Shown here: one piece after another, positions 61,648 to 64,000 of the stretch
Position numbering within the stretch: position 1 is the stretch's first letter
How the letters are laid out: each line of letters begins with the position of its first letter
From: Kibdelosporangium sp. MJ126-NF4
GTDB taxonomy: Bacteria > Actinomycetota > Actinomycetes > Mycobacteriales > Pseudonocardiaceae
Direction of reading: 5' to 3'
DNA length: 64,000 bases
NCBI RefSeq assembly: GCF_000826545.1
Contig: NZ_CDME01000002.1
Span: forward strand, 2,340,274-2,404,273
The notes under the pieces: generated by a model
Seen by the model: only the letters and a program-made list of their open reading frames with translations
Databases searched by the model: none
What the model was told of the DNA's origin: nothing
Made by a program: the position numbers and the translations under genes

Positions 61648-63606
61648 ATGGCGACGTTGCTCGAGCAGCGTTACCGGGTCGACGCGCCCCTTGCCCGTGG
61701 CGGCATGTCGGCGGTCTACCGGGGGATGGACACGCGGCTGGAGCGGCCGGTGGCGATCAAGGTGATGGATCACCGGTTCGCCGAGGACCGCTCGTTCGTC
61801 GACAGGTTCGAGCGCGAGGCAAGAGCCGCGGCGAGCCTGCACCACCCGAACGTGATCGCCGTGCACGACCAGGGCTTCGACGGGGACCACGTGTTCCTGG
61901 TGATGGAACTGGTGGACGGCGGCACCCTGCGTGACCTGCTGACCGAACGCGGCAGGCTGACTGTGCCGCTGGCGCTGTCGGTGCTGGAGCCGGTGCTGTC
62001 CGCGTTGGCCGCGGCCCACCAGGCCGGGCTGGTGCACCGGGACGTCAAACCGGAGAACGTGCTGATCGGCAAGCAGGGCACGGTCAAGGTCGGCGACTTC
62101 GGCCTGGTCAAGGCCATGGCCAGCGGGAACAACACGAGCCACAGCGTGATCCTCGGCACGGTCGCCTACCTGTCACCGGAACAGGTGACCACAGGCGCGA
62201 CCACCGCGCGTGGCGACGTGTACTCCGCGGGGATCCTGCTCTACGAGATGCTCACCGGAACGCCGCCGTACATCGGCGACACGCCCTTGTCCGTGGCGTA
62301 CCGGCACGTGAACGACGACGTGCCGCCGCCGAGCCTGGTCGCCCCCGGCATCCCGCAGGCGCTGGACGAGCTCGTCCTGCGCGCGACGCGGCGCGACCCG
62401 GCCGCCCGGCCCGCCGACGCGGACGCGTTCCTGCGGGAAGTGGAGCAGGTCCGGCTCGCGATCGGGGCTCCGCTCGTGCCGATCCCGGCCTCGGCGCATG
62501 GCATGAAGACCTCGCCCAGCCTCCCGGGAGATGTTCCGACGCAGCAGACGGTGCCGGTACGCAACCCCGCAGCCGTGCCCAGGAGCGAGCCCAAGGCGGC
62601 GTCCGGCCCGCAGGGCACACGGGCCATGGTGCGGTCCGAGTTGCAGCAGCCGCGGCACCCCAGGCCCCAGCAGAAGACCCAGCAGAAGACTGAACAGAAG
62701 ACGCCGCGCAAACGTTTCCGCATCCCGAAGTGGGGCATTGCCGCCGCCGTGCTCGCCGTGGTGGCCGCGGCCGTGACGACGGTCATCCTGACCAGCGGCC
62801 CTGAGCCGGTCGCGATCCCCTCGGTGGTCGGGATCAACCGGGTGGGGGCGGTGCAGGAGATCACCAACGCGGGCCTGAAACCCAGCGTGATCGAGACCCG
62901 CAACGACACCGTCGTGCGCGGTGTGGTGATCCGGACCGACCCGGAAAGCGGGACGCTGCTGCCAGGATCCCAGGTGAACGTCTACGTCTCGGCCGGGCCG
63001 CCGATCGTGCCGCAGGTCCAGCCGGGTGCGACGACCGACGCCGTCGAGAAGGAACTGAAGGCGCAGGACCTCAAGGCCGAACTGTCCCCCGAAGAGGACC
63101 AGTACGACAACAAGGTGCCGAAGGGAGCCGTGCTGAGCCTGTCACCGAGCCCGGGAACCCAGCTGAAGATCGGCGACTCGGTGAAGATGCTCCTGAGCAA
63201 GGGCCCAGCCCCGCTCAAGCCGCTACCGGACGTGGTCGGCAAGACCGAGGCGGAGGCACGCAGACTGGTCCAGGAAGCCGGGTACACCGTCACCCAGGTC
63301 ACGCCCAAGTTCGACGGCCGCACCGAGGGCGGCAAGGTGATCTCCACCAGCCCCGGCGCGGGCACCACCGCCGAGGACAAACTGGTCTCGCTCGTCGTGT
63401 CCAATGCGGTCAGCGTGCCCGACCTCGGCGGCAAACGAGTCAAGGAAGCCCGGGAGGACCTGGACAAACTGGGCCTGAAGCTGGAGGTCGTCGGGTTCTT
63501 CGACGACGACCGCGGCAACCGGAAGATCGACCGCCAGGGCCCATCACCCGGCACCCTGGTCCAGAAGGGCTCCACCGTCCGGGTGGCGGTCCGCTTCTTC
63601 GACTGA
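61648..63606 (+). CDS. pknL: PknL-like serine/threonine protein kinase with PASTA repeats
   Basis: The 652-residue membrane kinase has an N-terminal kinase domain (Gly loop LARGGMSAVYRG, Lys38 in PVAIKVM, His-Arg-Asp132 in LVHRDVKPENVL, Asp150 in GDFGLVKA). A Pro/Gln/Lys-rich linker and one transmembrane helix (about 361-384) follow, then four extracytoplasmic PASTA repeats (IPSVVGINRVGAVQEITNAG; LPDVVGKTEAEARRLVQEAG; VPDLGGKRVKEAREDLDKLG; one more degenerate). M. tuberculosis PknL lacks PASTA repeats, so this resembles PknB in ectodomain but PknL in location. ATG 61648 with an upstream AAAGAGG is preferred over GTG 61624. The likely substrate is the adjacent Rv2175c-like protein. Confidence 0.92.
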   Translation: MATLLEQRYRVDAPLARGGMSAVYRGMDTRLERPVAIKVMDHRFAEDRSFVDRFEREARAAASLHHPNVIAVHDQGFDGDHVFLVMELVDGGTLRDLLTERGRLTVPLALSVLEPVLSALAAAHQAGLVHRDVKPENVLIGKQGTVKVGDFGLVKAMASGNNTSHSVILGTVAYLSPEQVTTGATTARGDVYSAGILLYEMLTGTPPYIGDTPLSVAYRHVNDDVPPPSLVAPGIPQALDELVLRATRRDPAARPADADAFLREVEQVRLAIGAPLVPIPASAHGMKTSPSLPGDVPTQQTVPVRNPAAVPRSEPKAASGPQGTRAMVRSELQQPRHPRPQQKTQQKTEQKTPRKRFRIPKWGIAAAVLAVVAAAVTTVILTSGPEPVAIPSVVGINRVGAVQEITNAGLKPSVIETRNDTVVRGVVIRTDPESGTLLPGSQVNVYVSAGPPIVPQVQPGATTDAVEKELKAQDLKAELSPEEDQYDNKVPKGAVLSLSPSPGTQLKIGDSVKMLLSKGPAPLKPLPDVVGKTEAEARRLVQEAGYTVTQVTPKFDGRTEGGKVISTSPGAGTTAEDKLVSLVVSNAVSVPDLGGKRVKEAREDLDKLGLKLEVVGFFDDDRGNRKIDRQGPSPGTLVQKGSTVRVAVRFFD

Positions 63607-63651
63607 GCCGCCCTACCCGAGCACAGACATACAGTCCCCCACCCAACCCGG

Positions 63652-63671
63652 CAGGGCTCCGTCAAAGTCGG
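63652..63671. repeat. Probable terminal inverted repeat of an ISAs1-type element
   Basis: The sequence CAGGGCTCCGTCAAAGTCGG sits exactly at the transposase 3' end, where ISAs1 elements carry their terminal repeat, and the transposase stop lies inside it. The partner repeat would be beyond the window, so this is inferred from position and the CAGGG opening. Confidence 0.5.
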
Positions 63672-64000
63672 TTGGTGGTCGGGATTCCGAGGAGTGTGAG
63701 GGGTCGGGTGATGTCTCGGCTCATGGCGCGTAGTGCTTGGGCGATGTTGGTGGCGCCGGTGAGGCGTAGGGCGCTGATGGCGAGGTTGCGCAGGGTGGCC
63801 ATGGCGCGGGGTGCGGTGCCGGTGCGGACCCGGGACGCGTCTTCGCGGTAGGCGGTGTCGCGGACCCAGTGCAGTCTGTTTTCGATCTGCCAGTGCCCGC
63901 GCAGCAGGGCCGCGATCCGGGCCGGGTCGGCCAGGTGGGCGGGGAGGCTGGTGACACCGACCCAGGTGTGGCTTTCGTGTGTGCCGGTGGCGCGGTCGGT
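63662..64000 (-). mobile_element. ISAs1 family transposase, C-terminal part (runs off the window)
   Basis: The minus strand encodes 112 residues to a stop at 63662: [35 protein letters not shown], then [20 protein letters not shown] and [16 protein letters not shown]. HWxIENxLHW holds the catalytic Glu of the DDE triad in ISAs1 (H-repeat) transposases. The frame is intact within the window; the Asp residues and the start lie outside. The element sits directly behind pknL. Confidence 0.88.

Overview
The window is high-GC actinomycete chromosome, most likely from the Pseudonocardiales (Amycolatopsis/Kibdelosporangium-like). The evidence is the codon use, frequent GTG starts, actinobacterial LexA boxes of the TCGAAC-N4-GTTCGA type, DUF3046 upstream of recA, a SAV_6107-type HEPN protein, an LppM lipoprotein, PknL and Rv2175c. 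The genus is a guess. No rRNA, tRNA or CRISPR array was seen, and no gene-free stretch exceeds 300 bp.

Region by region. 1-5.1 kb: tail of a KDPG aldolase gene, then the translationally coupled recA-recX-DUF6578 operon under an SOS box, DUF3046, a tiny membrane protein, a YciI-like protein and a TetR/LuxR-type regulator pair. 5.1-11.9 kb: an acetyltransferase, a membrane-anchored Hsp70-like protein, and a coupled sugar-acid operon (four-carbon acid sugar kinase, PdxA-like dehydrogenase, DeoR regulator) followed by an aminotransferase. 12-17.3 kb: a four-gene envelope operon (CopC/YtkA/FixH-like secreted proteins plus a polytopic membrane protein with a duplicated His motif) divergent from a NarL-type two-component system. 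17.5-22.1 kb: the long helicase Lhr. 22.2-34.8 kb: a polymorphic-toxin locus with an exported RHS/YD-repeat protein ending in a Hint protease and an unassigned toxin tip, a coupled candidate immunity gene, and a divergent 1790-residue secreted partner. 34.8-38.8 kb: DUF1801, a nucleotidyl-cyclase-like protein and a secreted GH2 exo-glucosaminidase.

38.9-44.3 kb: a Cys-rich SufR-like regulator divergent from folE and a ferredoxin-reductase-type flavoprotein; ACC deaminase with its GntR regulator; an HTH regulator coupled to peptide deformylase. 44.3-53.3 kb: a CynX-type transporter, a VOC protein, a HEPN/mycothiol-isomerase-like pair behind a second SOS box, a YbaK deacylase, a GNAT, a Pro-rich secreted protein, an aldo/keto reductase-TetR pair and a DUF885 metallopeptidase. 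53.3-63.6 kb: a block collinear with M. tuberculosis lppM-Rv2172c-idsA2-mptA-Rv2175c-pknL, but carrying carotenoid genes (crtI, crtB) and a lipoprotein gene between the shared genes. The window ends in the 3' part of an ISAs1-type transposase.

How the genes work together: most units pair an enzyme set with an adjacent regulator and a visible palindromic operator. The points most worth a second look are the RHS toxin/immunity pair with its partner, whose SGNH-like domain is split and lacks the usual serine; the duplicated WD-WH-G-D-PH motif in the envelope operon; and the LexA box placed on a near-consensus promoter of a HEPN gene.
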